From Henricia sp. BOLD:AAB3569 (taxonomy: Eukaryota > Echinodermata > Asteroidea > Spinulosida > Echinasteridae): DNA of 64,000 nucleotides. The translations under genes and the position numbers were made by a program. The notes beneath the pieces are model-generated. The model worked only from the letters and a program-made list of their open reading frames with translations. It was not told the DNA's origin and searched no databases. Positions 45,243 through 55,345 of this stretch are shown here, piece after piece (the stretch's first letter is position 1; each line of letters begins with the position of its first letter). The stretch lies in assembly GCA_037783545.1 (NCBI GenBank), contig JBBELK010000450.1, positions 62,001-126,000 of the forward strand, read 5' to 3'.

Positions 45243-45383
45243 TAACCACGTGACCGGGTAGAATTCTGGCCGTCGTGGCTGCCTTTTACCGATCCCCATA
45301 TTTTCGCAATAATTGATACCATATTGATACCAATTGATACATAAGCATGCAAATTTATGCCTAAGTATGCAAATAGATGCCTC
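45243..45383. other. Right side of the array insertion site
   Basis: ACCACGTGACCGGGTAGAAT and TTTTACCGATCCCCATATTT match 46570-46640. At 45345-45380 the sequence GCATGCAAATTTATGCCTAA matches 52005-52040 near the minisatellite in the SRA1 intron. Confidence 0.6.
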
Positions 45384-46293
45384 CGGGTCTACGTTCACGG
45401 GTCTAACCAACCCGACCGTACTGCGTTGCTCAAGTTTAGCGAGCAACACTGCCGGACGGCCGGGCGAGCCAGTGCAACAAGGAAGATAGCTTTGTCCGTG
45501 GACATTGTGTGTTTGCCTCACATTGTTTGTCTGCTGATCGATCGATCAGTGGGTAGGCTAAGTTGCATTGCCCGTGTTTCGGTGAAAGGATTTAAAAAAT
45601 TAATTTACACAAGCGAACGAATTTAGAAAGCTTACGTGTCCCTGTAACGAAAAATATCAAAAACTTAAATTTCCGACGTCGGGAATTGGAGATACAAGCC
45701 TTTTTCTTGAAACGTGCTTCACATGTTGTACATGTGCGCGTACGCTCATATGTACATAGTATGTGTACAGTGTACACATGTACGCGCACATGTAGATTTA
45801 CGTCATAACCCTGTCGATTAAATGACCTGCCAGCCATTTAATCATTTCTTGTTTTTAATCGACTGGCATTAATCCTTGACGGATTTTTACGTTCTTGGTA
45901 CCAATTGAAAGCTAATAACTTTTTCTATTCTAGAAAAATACCTATTTAACTTAAAAAAAAAAATTGTACGCCCAAATCGGCCTAAACACGGGCAGTGCAA
46001 CTTTAAGTGCTAGAAACGTTGCGACATGCACTGTCGGTCCAGTGTGCATGTACTCTGGGTACCAGACCGACACAGAGCTGCAGTGAATTATGGAAATTAG
46101 ATGACGTCACGCATTTCACCGTGTCGAAAAAAGGTGTGCCAGGAATTCGCTCGGTATTTTGCGAGCGATTTATACGGAATAGTAAAGACTGTCTTTTGGA
46201 CTGTATTTCAGGTGCGCCCTGGCGGCCAATGGTGAATAGTCTATGTACGTCGTGTATCGCGCGCCAAAAGGCAGTCTTGCCGAAAGACTAGGA
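45384..46293. repeat. Left arm of a 10.5-kb-spaced inverted duplication
   Basis: Two blocks, 45384-45470 and 46003-46293, occur inverted and in inverted order at 57663-57753 and 56773-57068. The second block contains GAATTCGCTCGGTATTTTGC and GGCGCGCGATAC-type sequence. The stretch between the blocks differs: a hairpin (45727-45793) here, a foldback (57068-57522) at the other arm. Confidence 0.7.
45727..45793. repeat. Hairpin of alternating purine-pyrimidine sequence
   Basis: ACATGTGCGCGTACGCTCAT and its near complement pair around a TACATAGTATGTGTA centre. Confidence 0.65.
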
Positions 46294-46411
46294 AAATAAC
46301 TGTCCCAGGATACAGTGAAAGTTACTTCACAATAGTTTTTGGGAGTGAGGTAATTTGAAAATATTTAGATTTTTCATAGACTAGCTAGCTGGTTCCCGTC
46401 CACATAAGGAC

Positions 46412-46640
46412 AGGTAAAGGGCGCTTCATCTTGATCTGTAATTGATCGTCTTTGCGCGTGCGCATTGTGTTTTTTTATATTTAATAATTGGATACGTCGA
46501 CACGCACGGCCGGGTTACAAATGTCAATGCAAAATCTGCGCACTTACTAAAACAAAAAAAATAATAATAACCACGTGACGGGCAGAATTCTGCCCGTCAT
46601 GGCTGCCCTCTACCGATCCCTATATTTTCGCAATAAGCGA
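46412..46640. other. Unfilled paralogue of the array insertion site
   Basis: The sequence continues from CACTTACTAAAACAAA through AATAATAATAACCACGTGAC without the array. The left half matches 41966-42165 and the right half matches 45243-45330. It carries a 22-bp palindrome (46577-46598, GACGGGCAGAATTCTGCCCG and on). The host sequence is thus itself a repeat, present at least twice. Confidence 0.82.
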
Positions 46641-47742
46641 ACCAATCTAGATTTTTCAAAGGGTATAAGCAATTTTGAGCACATCTTTACAAGTATTCGT
46701 GCTGCTATCCATTTTCGTGTTTTTTAACGGTACATTTTTTTATGTGAGTATGTTTTTATGCCAGTGGAAGTTTAATGTCTATGCTTTTTTGTGTCGACAA
46801 TAAAGTTGAATTTGAATTTATCGTCTGCTGCGTTGTGATTGGTACGAGTTTCTCACATGTGGTTCATTTCGGTCAAATTCATTGGCTCCGAGCATTGACT
46901 GCCGAAGTGTGGCGTCAGAACGGTCAGATATACTATGGTAACTGGGTCAAAACATTCGCTGGTAATCTGCAACGTCTATTGTTAACGCGGATGGGAAAGG
47001 TTCACTTATTTTAGTGTATGAATTCAACTGATCTCGTGGCGTAGTTGATACACCAACATTTGTGTGGATTTTTAAAAAAGAATCTTCTGCTGTTTTTTAG
47101 AGTCGCAAAAACCTTCTCAATTTTTATAGGAGTGGAACACACCGCAGGCATCCGTGATTTGGGCCATTTTCCAAACGCCATGCAGCTTTGTCTGTCTTTG
47201 TCACCGTCATTAGCTTCATGCTCACAAAGTTTCACAATATGGGTGAAACTGGAGCCTGGCAGCAGAGTCCAGAGTTGGGAAACTTCGTGGGCATGACAAA
47301 TAAAGTTTGTGTACATGCATGTGTTCTTGAAGTGGCGACAACGTATATGTACAATCGTTAATAGAACCTTTGCAATGGCGGCCATGACAGGGGGCATGTT
47401 TTTATATTTTAAATGCGACAATAGATCCAGTGCCTGCTCATGCATGACGCATGGTGACAATGTGACTGGCTGACCCTCTCATAGCCGTCCGTGCAAAGCG
47501 TCTCTACATGTATTCGACTTGCGGAGGAGCCTTGTATTATCAAGAAGAAACCAAAAACAAAGAATTTGAGATCTAAAATGATTCTTGTTACACCTGAATG
47601 AGCATTTTATTATTATATGTACAAATCTTAAGACTTATTTGTCCCTTATGTAAGAAAACAGATTACAAAACATCTCGCATAATTACCATCAATAAGATAA
47701 ATAAATATCAAGTTTAGCAGGTACTCCTTAGCAAATTGTTGG
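46641..47742. other. Non-coding stretch
   Basis: No gene is supported. ACAATAAAGTTGAATTTGAA near 46797 looks like the 3' end of a LINE or SINE. Frames of 83-149 codons at 47011-47460 overlap on both strands and have no family resemblance. Confidence 0.4.
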
Positions 47743-47903
47743 TATTATAGACCGTATAAAAATACAGGTTATCTTAATTTGTGGGCATCTTTTGTTGTTT
47801 AAATTGGTCAACAATGTAAACACAAAATGTGCAACCATGCATGTCATCAAGGAACAAAGAAATTGCCCCACAAGATGGCAGCTATTCGATACGGTCTATA
47901 TGC
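47743..47903. mobile_element. MITE, TATAGACCGTAT termini
   Basis: Same family as 37822-37972. Its left terminus is more diverged; AATGTGCAACCATGCATGTC and AAGGAACAAAGAAATTGCCC are shared. Confidence 0.72.
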
Positions 47904-48252
47904 TAAACCATAGTGACAAGAGGCATACAGTTTGCGACCAAAATCTGCCAATGTACATTAATATTGATACGGAAGCAATTCTATAAAAATATACATTTAC
48001 AATATATTATATTTGACAGCGATTATAAATACCACTTGTAGTCCGAATCACCATGTGTAAACTGGAAAACGTAATACTCGAAGTACCAAATACACTTACT
48101 CCATCAGGGGTCGATTTTACAAGAGTTAACTAAGACGAGTTTAATGAGTCGTAATTCCCATACCAACATCCCAAGATAAGAAGAGTGAAATCAGACCCTG
48201 GTCAGTAACCGGTCTCGCCAGTTAGTAAAAAAAGTCAACTAACCACTAAGAC

Positions 48253-48987
48253 CTGGGATCGATTTCACAAAAGTTAAGAAGAGTTCAATGTGTCCTATTA
48301 ATTCGCATTCCAACGTACCAGGTCTCGATGACTAGTTGATAACTGGCAAGACCTGTAACTTGATTTAAATACCTGGGGCGGATTGCAATATGCGGTCTAA
48401 GACCGGTTTATAGGCTTAGCCGGCTAACGCGGCATCCACTAAGACCGGTCTATAATTGCAATATCGTTGTCTTAAAGTTAGACCAGTCTTAAAATTTAAG
48501 CCCGCACTACATTTCGTAATTTTGCATGAAAACAGACGAACAAAACGCACATTGTGCCCATTAGAGCATTTTTAGTGCTATTTGATAACTTTCGCAGTCA
48601 GTTTCTCGGCAAAACATGCACTACACACGCGTCATCAAGTGACTTCGTGAGGACGTTTGTTTGGCTTGAAATCACGCAAGGATAGCCGGCTGCATCACTT
48701 TTCGTTAAGATGTGCGTGTTTTTCGGCTGGCGCAGCCGTACTTCAGTTAGACTGGTTTATTGCAATGGGCTAAACCAGCGACTAAGCCGCGACTTGCTAA
48801 GTTGGATAGCCGGCTATAAAAGACTGGTACGTCTTAGACCAGTGGCTAAGTCGATTTTATTGCATCCGCCCCTGACCAGTGGCAGATTTCACAAAGTGCT
48901 AAGGCGTGTCTTAGGAAGGGTCACTCTTCTTCTCCTGGGACTTAGGACGCATTGAACTTGTCTGAACTTTTGTGAAATCGATCCCAG
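48253..48987. mobile_element. Foldback element, CTGGGATCGATTTCACAAAA termini
   Basis: The terminus is inverted at 48967-48987. A partial related end lies at 48108-48180. Another TIR element (48374-48872) is nested inside. Confidence 0.75.
48374..48872. mobile_element. Nested TIR element, GGGGCGGATTGCAATA termini
   Basis: GGGGCGGATTGCAAT at the left and ATTGCATCCGCCCC at the right are inverted. Subterminal AAGACCGGT and AGCCGGCTA motifs occur in both orientations. Confidence 0.75.
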
Positions 48988-49329
48988 AACTCACACCACC
49001 CTGCTCGCTATACTTGTAGTTAAAGGACTCACAAATCGTTATTCAGACGCTTAACTTTCAACAACTTTATCGAATGGTTTAGTTCCTATTTCGGCAGATA
49101 CGTAAGATCCTTGCAGTAGTATAGTTTCCAGCTGTCAATTGCTTTGTTTCCTCTTCGCCACTTTCTAGTTCCATGCTTGTATTTCAATCACTTCATGCCA
49201 GAGGACGTGTAAACATGTTCTGGCAATATATATTAGTCACGGGACGGTTGACGAGTTTAAAACGTCAGCTTTGCCACTGTCTTTCACGGTTGACGTGTAA
49301 ACACCTCCATCTGGTTAAGGACTCACAAA
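48988..49329. other. Degenerate duplicate of the SRA1 downstream tail
   Basis: AAGGACTCACAAAT (49023 and 49317) and a GTTTTAGTTCCT-like block occur in both this stretch and 49316-49480, so part of the downstream tail appears to be duplicated again here, without an open frame. Confidence 0.4.
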
Positions 49330-49750
49330 TTAGGATTCTAATGCCCGACTTTCAACTTTATCGGATAGGTCGATTGCATTTTTCGCAGCCATCTTCTCGC
49401 TCTGGGAGGAATTTTCAGATGGTTTTAGTTCCTCTTGGCCAGTTTCTAGTTCTGTTGCTGACTGTTCAGGGTCCTCAGTCTTGCTTTCCTGAGATCCCAA
49501 GTTTGGTTCGTCTGCCGATTTTCCTTGCCAATCTTTGTCATTTGATTTCATCATTTTGTCATTGTCTTCACCATGTGGTTCACTTTGTTTGCAGTTTCCT
49601 GCAGCATGTTGTTCACTGGCGTCTTTGTTGATGGGTTCAGGGTCCTCAGTCTTGCCTTCCTGGGGTCCCAAGATTGGTTTGTCTGGCCATTGTCCTTGGT
49701 AATCTTTGTCATTTGGTTTCAGTTCTTTGCCATTGTCTATACCATGTGGT
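49330..49750 (-). pseudogene. Open, internally repeated tail downstream of the SRA1 stop
   Basis: The frame -1/+2 to the SRA1 end stays open for about 140 codons. It encodes a hydrophilic, acidic sequence with a 57-residue tandem duplication: NEPHGIDNGKELKPNDKDYQ in one copy and SEPHGEDNDKMMKSNDKDWQ in the next, then GKTEDPE and SKTEDPE. The second copy also has SEQHAAGNCKQ, matching SEQHAADNGKQ at the end of the SRA1 frame. Comparing the copies shows a 2-bp deletion at about 49752 (GGTTCATTG here, GGTTCACTTTG in the other copy), which creates the SRA1 stop. This could be a lost C-terminal extension, an alternative allele, or a sequencing error. No start codon context suggests an independent gene. 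Confidence 0.55.
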
Positions 49751-49879
49751 TCATTGTTTGCCATTATCTGCAGCATGTTGTTCACTGTCTACATCGCTGC
49801 TGGGTTCTGGAGGGCGATATGGCAGTACGGTCCGCGCCTCCATGATGAGTCGTTTGATACCAACCATCCACTGGCTCAC
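49751..49879 (-). CDS. SRA1 exon 6 (C-terminal helix, stop)
   Basis: It encodes residues 193-234. It starts VSQWMVGIKRLIMEARTVLP after the acceptor TTTATTAACAG and ends SEQHAADNGKQ with TGA at 49753-49751. The stop seems to be caused by a 2-bp deletion relative to the duplicated sequence downstream. Confidence 0.9.
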   Translation of the reverse strand: MSQWMVGIKRLIMEARTVLPYRPPEPSSDVDSEQHAADNGKQ

Positions 49880-52800
49880 CTGTTAATAAAAAGGGTTTGC
49901 CGATTCTTAGTTTGCAAACAAACTAAGAATCGCTGCAAGTACTTTCAAAGTACTTTCATCATTTGAAAGTCAAAAGTCATTATCTTCAAACAAGGTTTAA
50001 CTGTTGTACAATACTTAATCTACCGGTACAGAGAGTGTTTTGGATTATTTTTTTTAGTGGAAATATAACTGGAATCATTTCCAAAACTTTGAAATCTCCA
50101 GGGCCTAGTCAAGAACAGGGCCAAAACAAAAGAAGCCACATCTTTTGTGAATGTCCAGTCCTGCAGCCGATTTCACGAAACACTGCGCAACTTGCGCCAT
50201 GGCGTAAGACTTGCGCCATGACTTTATGGCGTAGCTGCGCAATAAACCCAAGATCGATTTCACGAAACTCTCCTTAGCTGCGCAACTTTATTTTCTCACT
50301 TTAGCACTTGTAACTTCTAGGACGAGGCTAATTTCTAGTTTATCAACGACTATTGGATGTTTGCGCTTGATAAAATAGTCATACATAAAACATACGTCGT
50401 TGTTTTTCACAAATGTTGCACTGTCATCATGGCTGCCGTCGCTCGGTCATCATGCGTCGCGTCGAAGATTTCACTGATAAAGGCCGTTTTCTACTAACGG
50501 AAGGCTGGTGGCGTAAGTTGGAAAAATGTGTCCTACGACACATTTTTCCAACTTACGCCACCAAAAACCATTGCGCAAGTTACGCCACATTTTATGGCGT
50601 AAGTGGGCGAGTTGCGCCATATCCAAACGTGGCGCAACTTTCGTGAAACGCGCCGCAACTTATTGCGCAAGTTGCGCAATAGTTTATGGCGTAAGTGGAC
50701 TTGCGCAATTGCGTAAAGTTTCGTGAAATCGGCTGCTGATAATTGAGGGTCATTTAGTTTGACAAAATGACACTAGTTTGACTGAGGTTTAGATAATACA
50801 ATACCTCTGAGACATAATCCACCATAAGTGACACGTGCAGATCATGTGCTGTATCATAATCTCTGTCTGCAAGTGCTGTATGAAGAAAACAAAAGGTTGC
50901 TTTGTAAAGAAACGTGTGGAGCAAGAGGGGGAGGGTTGATGAGGTGGAGGGTTGATGAGGGTTTTAAGATTTGCTCTGTCATAGAAACATTTCACCATAG
51001 AAACATTTTATATTTGCCAATTTCCAGTGGTCACTCCCTTGAAAACTTTGTTCCTTATAAACAAATATTCCTGATCTATGTGTCAGTTCCATTACTCTAT
51101 TATGTTAATGTACTGTTACACGCAAAAGTCACAACAGTGACAGATTCGAAAGTATGAATGCAGGAATAAAGCCCGGCGCAAACGGGAGGCAAAAACACAA
51201 AACACGAAACAAATTAGTTTACCCCCCTGTTTCGTGTTTCAGTGTATCCAGCCTGCAAACGGAAAACAGAAATGCCACACAACGAAACAAAAATGCCACC
51301 GAAACGGATACAGCGCCGCCAGCGGCGACAAAAAAGCACTACAGTCGCATGATATCTTGATACCACGTGATCCGGAAAACGATCGATGATTGGTCATCGA
51401 TAAGTCGTCGTTTCTCCAGTATCGAAACAAGTATCGCAAACGGTAGACCGAAACGTCCATTTCGATAAAAACGTGTTTCGCGGACAAGCACCGTTTGTTT
51501 TGCGAAACAACGTTTCGCGAAACGGTGTTTTCTGTTTTGGGGTAACGCAAACGAATGTCAAAGTCACGAGAAAAAAAATTTTGTTTCGTGCCTCGTGCCT
51601 CCCGTTTGCGCCGGGCTTAAAGGCACAGGCTCGTCAGCAATGCGCGTCCGCCAAATGTGTGCCACGCAATACGCAGCTCCATAGCAAAGGCATGGAGCTG
51701 CGTGTTTCGAGCACGAATTTGGCGGGCGCGCATTGCTGACGAGCCTGTGCCTTTAAGCAAACAAAACCTTAGTTCCTTTTTTCTCTAGTTAATTTATTGA
51801 CAATTTTGTTTGCTATGGACAAATTTGTTATACACACATACCTGCAGCTAGTCTTGTCATTCGCTGTTGCACAACGGCGGAAAGTTTACTGGAGTTCCAA
51901 GCATCCTCAAGTATTCCTAGTCTTTTCTTTATATCGTCTGCTACACGCGCCTGCATTAATTAAACCAAGATTGGAAGGATTGAAAAAACATTGATACCAT
52001 AAGCATGCAAATTTATGCCTAAGTATGCAAATAGATGCTGAGGGTCTGCAAATGAATGTCTCAGGTCTGCAAATGAATGTCTCAGGTCTGCATATGAGTA
52101 TCTCATGTTTGCAACTGAACACTTGATGCATAAAAAATGAATGCAACAAGTAAATGCAAATAAAAGCAACAAGTGTGGAAAATCTGCCTAGGGCATGCAA
52201 ATGAATACATCTGGTATGCAAATGAATACATCTGGTATGCAAATGAATGTCTTAGGTATGTAAATGATGCAACATGTATGTAAATTAATGTCTCAGGTAC
52301 GCAGCTAAGTACTTTTCCAGTCCTCCACAAATGAAAATCTTGATATGAGCACTAACATTTTTTTGGAAACCAAAGATGCATGAAAAACATTTGTACCTTC
52401 AATTCCGTCTTGCATTTTTGGAGCACTCCAGTCAGTTTTGCCATAGATGTATTACAGATGTCTTCTGGTAATGATACAGGCTCATTATTTGCTTCAACCT
52501 TGATCTCATTTGGCCTACAAGTAGCTGGAATGGTTGGAGGGCAGCTAGAACCCTGGGGAGGTTTTATGCAGCACGGCGGTGCTCCGAAAACTAGTGTGTT
52601 TCGCTGAGGCTGGCTTGGGCTAATTTCTGCATTATAGGAACAAATGTATGTGTGGGAAAGAACAAAAAAAAGGAAAATTTGTCCCTTTTACACTGGATAT
52701 CGTTCATCTGGAATAACAATTTTAAACAAACAATAACTGAGAAACTCGCACTGACACCTTCCCTATTCACTTATGCAAATGGCACCCATAAAATAACCCG

Positions 52801-54467
52801 TTATACTGAAAGTCACTTTATTATTATTATTATTATTATTTCTTTCTGGTATTCATACCAAGGATTCCTCAATAGTGCTCATTGCACTGTCACTCGCAAG
52901 CGTGAGGAAACCCATGAAGAATTAGAATTAGAAATGGCCACTTGAAATGCAACCACTTGCACATTTTTGCCATTTGAAAACAATTTTTTATAAAATGCTA
53001 TGCAAACATTTTCATTTTTAAATAGTCAAGTTCACAGGAATGTGGTTCAGGTTTTATTAGTAGCAAATTGTGTATGTCAAGTAAAATTTACTCGTTTTGG
53101 GACTGCTGTAATTCTGTGGCATAGCCACTCTCAGAGTTAACGGATTCTTTTTCAAAGCTCCTGATGACGACTGTACTTTCTGGCCATCAGCGTTGTACAT
53201 AAACATCGGTGGATCATTCCATCCACGGTCACGGTTACCTGAAAGAAAAATTGGTTTAGAATTTCGTACATGTTTGGCAGTTGAGACTCCATGCACTACA
53301 TGTATTAAAGTCTATTTAGCACAAATGTCAAGTATTTTCAAAGAAAAACTAAAAGCATGTTTATTCACCAAATTTACACCGGAAAAACTACTATACACAT
53401 TATTAGCCAGTTGAGACTCCATGTACTAAGTCCATGGAGCATGACATTAAAATCCAAAGTGTTTCCAAAGAAAAACTTGATATTTTCTCGTTGCTAAAAT
53501 CATGTTTCCTAACCAAATGTACACTTTCTGGGGCATTATCGGTATAAATTCCATACACTTTTGCCACTAATTCTTTCTAATGTGACATGATAATGCCCCA
53601 GAAAATGTAAATTTAGCAGTAACATGAATTTAGCAGTAAGAAAATTTCAAGTTTTCCTTCAAAACACTTAGAATTGTTGTCATGCTCCATAGTCTGAACT
53701 GGCAAAGGTGTAAGGTACTTTTTCCGCATTATCATGTCATATTGGGAAGAACTACTTGGCGAAGGTGTACGGTATTTATAGTACCTTTACACCTTCTATG
53801 GTATTATTATGTCATACTATAGAAAGAAGTAGTGGCTAATGCACATATCAGTTGTAATATGACGCACTATACAACCCCCAGGAATGGTGCGTCACTTTAC
53901 CGAGGTGCGTCACTTTCTCATGTACCATGACGCACCCCAGTCACAAAAGTGTCGGACCTTTGCCATACAATGAGTATGACGGTACCCTCAGTCAATTTTG
54001 TAACGCACCATCGATTGATTCTGACGGACCATGACTGTCTTAAATGACGCACCCCCATCGTCATACATCATCATTGACTGAACTGGTGGTAAATGACGCA
54101 CCCATGACGCACCTCTCCCGGGGGTCGTATAGTGCAGTGCATAAATACAAGTGATATATTCACATGTACATGTATACCTAAAACTTTTGGTTTTTGCCTT
54201 TGTCCCATTTCATGCTTGCGCAATAGCGCCCTCTTGTAAAATGTGTGTTATATACGCGTAACTAACACTATCGGTTAATAAATGTTCAATTTATTCTTTC
54301 CACGATAACAGGAAAAAGTTGAAACCAAACCAATTTAAATGAATTCCACGTTTATTGAAATTTGATCGGACATTTTCAGCTACTGATCACAACCGAAAAA
54401 AACCTGACACGTCACAACATAAAAATGCATATGCGTGTCTTTTTCTACCCGGCCTGGTCGACGCCAT
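49751..54467 (-). CDS. Steroid receptor RNA activator protein 1 (SRAP), 6 coding exons
   Basis: This is the full span of the gene. Six exons (19, 147, 230, 109, 71 and 129 nt) join in frame with phases 1,1,0,1,0 to give 234 aa, close to the 220-236 aa usual for the family. The N-terminus MASTRPGNRDRGWNDPP is the diagnostic SRA1 motif; the middle is proline-rich and variable (about 57-105); the C-terminal helical bundle runs from about 115 to 205, with VADDIKKRLGILEDAW, HDLHVSLMVDYVSE and VSQWMVGIKRLI. In vertebrates the gene yields both a nuclear-receptor co-regulatory RNA and this protein, which acts in the nucleus and cytoplasm. Whether the RNA function exists here is unknown. The start has a good context (CCAAGATGG) that also resembles a YY1 site. 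Confidence 0.93.
50163..50736. mobile_element. Foldback element, GCAGCCGATTTCACGAAAC termini
   Basis: The termini are inverted over about 19 bp, and TTGCGCAACTT/TTGCGCCATGGCGTAAG motifs fill both arms; a central palindrome GTGTCCTACGACACATTTTT-like is visible near 50530. It lies in SRA1 intron 5. Confidence 0.8.
50805..50875 (-). CDS. SRA1 exon 5
   Basis: A 71-bp exon. It completes Ala169 (G|CA) and encodes LADRDYDTAHDLHVSLMVDY and VSE, a conserved helix of the SRA1 C-terminal domain. Acceptor TTTTCTTCATACAG, donor GAG|GTATTG, phase 0. Confidence 0.92.
51169..51618. mobile_element. TIR element, AAGCCCGGCGCAAACGGGAG termini
   Basis: The inverted ends are about 28 bp. Internal GTTTCGTGTTTC and CGAAAC motifs occur in both orientations. 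SRA1 intron 4. Confidence 0.78.
51617..51756. mobile_element. Near-perfect hairpin MITE with TTAA ends
   Basis: TTAAAGGCACAGGCTCGTCA and its exact complement end the element, and the arms stay paired through GCAATGCGCG and CAGCTCCAT to a small centre. It abuts the element at 51169-51618. Confidence 0.82.
51842..51950 (-). CDS. SRA1 exon 4
   Basis: It encodes residues 133-168 plus one base: ARVADDIKKRLGILEDAWNS and SKLSAVVQQRMTRLAA, matching KQVCDDISRRLALLQEQW-like helices of the family. Acceptor TAATTAATGCAG, donor GCA G|GTATGT, phase 1. Confidence 0.93.
51995..52310. repeat. Minisatellite rich in ATGCAAAT octamers
   Basis: Units of about 21 bp, such as TCTCAGGTCTGCAAATGAAT and CATCTGGTATGCAAATGAAT, are repeated about a dozen times with variation. 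ATGCAAAT, the POU-domain octamer, appears five times on the plus strand. It lies in SRA1 intron 3, and its first part recurs at 45345-45380. Confidence 0.75.
52397..52626 (-). CDS. SRA1 exon 3 (proline-rich linker and first helix)
   Basis: It encodes residues 57-132: ISPSQPQRNTLVFGAPPCCI through a Pro/Cys-rich linker to DICNTSMAKLTGVLQKCKTE, which starts the C-terminal domain. Phase 1 at entry (A|AA) and 0 at exit (AAG|GTACAA). Confidence 0.9.
52815..52942 (-). mobile_element. 3' fragment of the tRNA-derived SINE
   Basis: TTATTATTATT tail and TTCCTCAATAGTGCTCATTG ... GAAGAATTAGAATTAGAAAT match 40672-40800. The tRNA-like head is missing. Confidence 0.75.
53092..53238 (-). CDS. SRA1 exon 2 (diagnostic N-terminal motif)
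   Basis: It completes Gly7 (G|GT) and encodes NRDRGWNDPPMFMYN, then a loop and PLTLRVAMPQNYSSPKT. The motif G-N-x-x-R-G-W-N-D-P-P is specific to SRA1. Acceptor TTTTTCTTTCAG, donor ACG A|GTAAAT, phase 1. Confidence 0.94.
53432..53690. mobile_element. TIR element, CCATGGAGCATGACA ends
   Basis: The end is inverted at 53676-53690; TTCTGGGGCATTATC/GATAATGCCCCAGAA form a second inverted pair inside. SRA1 intron 1. Confidence 0.65.
53865..54134. mobile_element. TIR element, CACTATACAACCCCC ends, with TGACGCACC clusters
   Basis: CACTATACAACCCCC at the left and GGGGGTCGTATAGTG at the right are inverted. GGTGCGTCA or its complement occurs at least six times, in both orientations, like transposase-binding subterminal repeats. 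Confidence 0.72.
54449..54467 (-). CDS. SRA1 exon 1 (start codon)
   Basis: The 19-base coding part ATGGCGTCGACCAGGCCGG gives MASTRP plus one base of Gly7, with donor G|GTAGAA in phase 1 that fits exon 2. CCAAGATGG is a good initiation context. TGACGTGA, a CRE-like sequence, lies about 30 bases upstream. Confidence 0.82.
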
Positions 54468-54904
54468 CTTGGTTTGTCTCGACCTCTTTCACGTCACAAA
54501 AAAAAAGATGACTAAGCTGCGTATTATTACAAAAAAATCAAGGAAAACAGTTTTGAAAAATATTTGTTAAATAAAATAAATACAACCAACTTTTATAGTT
54601 GGACTTAACAAAATTAAAAACGTAAATGGTCAAATTCTTGAATGAAAATCACATCCATACGTATGAAGCCAAATTTCACATCTTGTAACGGGACTCAATA
54701 TTTTAGACTCTTAGTCAGTCGCAGAAAAGAATATGCTCCTGCGCACGGCCAAACAATATATGCATGCTCCAGATCGTATTCACATACATGTAGAAGTATC
54801 CTTCAATCGTGTGCCATGTTCAATTAAACTTGCTTACTGGAAAGTAACAAGACTGCCTATGTCTTCCAAGCCTCGATCGTCTTTGCAACGACTCGGGGTT
54901 CTAT
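54468..54904. promoter_or_regulatory. Probable SRA1 5' UTR and promoter region
   Basis: This is the sequence immediately upstream of the SRA1 start on the minus strand. TGACGTGA lies at about 54490-54500. No TATA box is apparent at a sensible distance. The extent of the region is inferred from gene position only. Confidence 0.3.
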
Positions 54905-55345
54905 ATATATAACAGCTATATAGTCTGCCTGAAATCTTTCCCGGCAGAAAGATGAAGATCCTCGGATCAAAACGTTTGACCCCTACATTAACATTGTATA
55001 TGTATTTGTTATGTGCAACTTTATCTTATTAACGACACAACAACGAACCAACTTTATTCTTTTATCGAACGCTCGGAGCGAGCATTGGTAAGACTGGCTT
55101 ACAACTGAAGAACACCAATGAGAAGAAGTTTATTTGCACTGAGTTTATACTAGTCTGTCAGTATCTAGGTCAGACAGAACTCGTTCTTGTCGGTCACTGA
55201 TGAAGATCCTCGGATCGAAACGTTTGATCCCTACATTTTCTATGTATTTGTTGTGTGAAACTTAGCACAAAAATTATATCATTCATTATCATCTTATTAA
55301 CGACACATTAATAAACCAACTTTATTCTTTTACAGAATGGGATTT
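54905..55345 (+). mobile_element. Penelope-like element remnant, two tandem partial LTR-like copies
   Basis: GATGAAGATCCTCGGATC is followed by AAAACGTTTGA at 54951 and by GAAACGTTTGA at 55199 (248 bp apart), and the following CTTATTAACGACACA and CCAACTTTATTCTTTTA blocks are repeated too. CTGATGA-stem-GAAAC is the hammerhead-ribozyme core found in Penelope-like elements. The second copy keeps the core (CACTGATGAAG ... GAAAC); the first does not. No reverse transcriptase remains. Confidence 0.6.

Noticed and set aside
47011-47460. 149-codon minus-strand frame
   Set aside because: Composition and lack of any family resemblance suggest chance; an overlapping plus-strand frame is also open.
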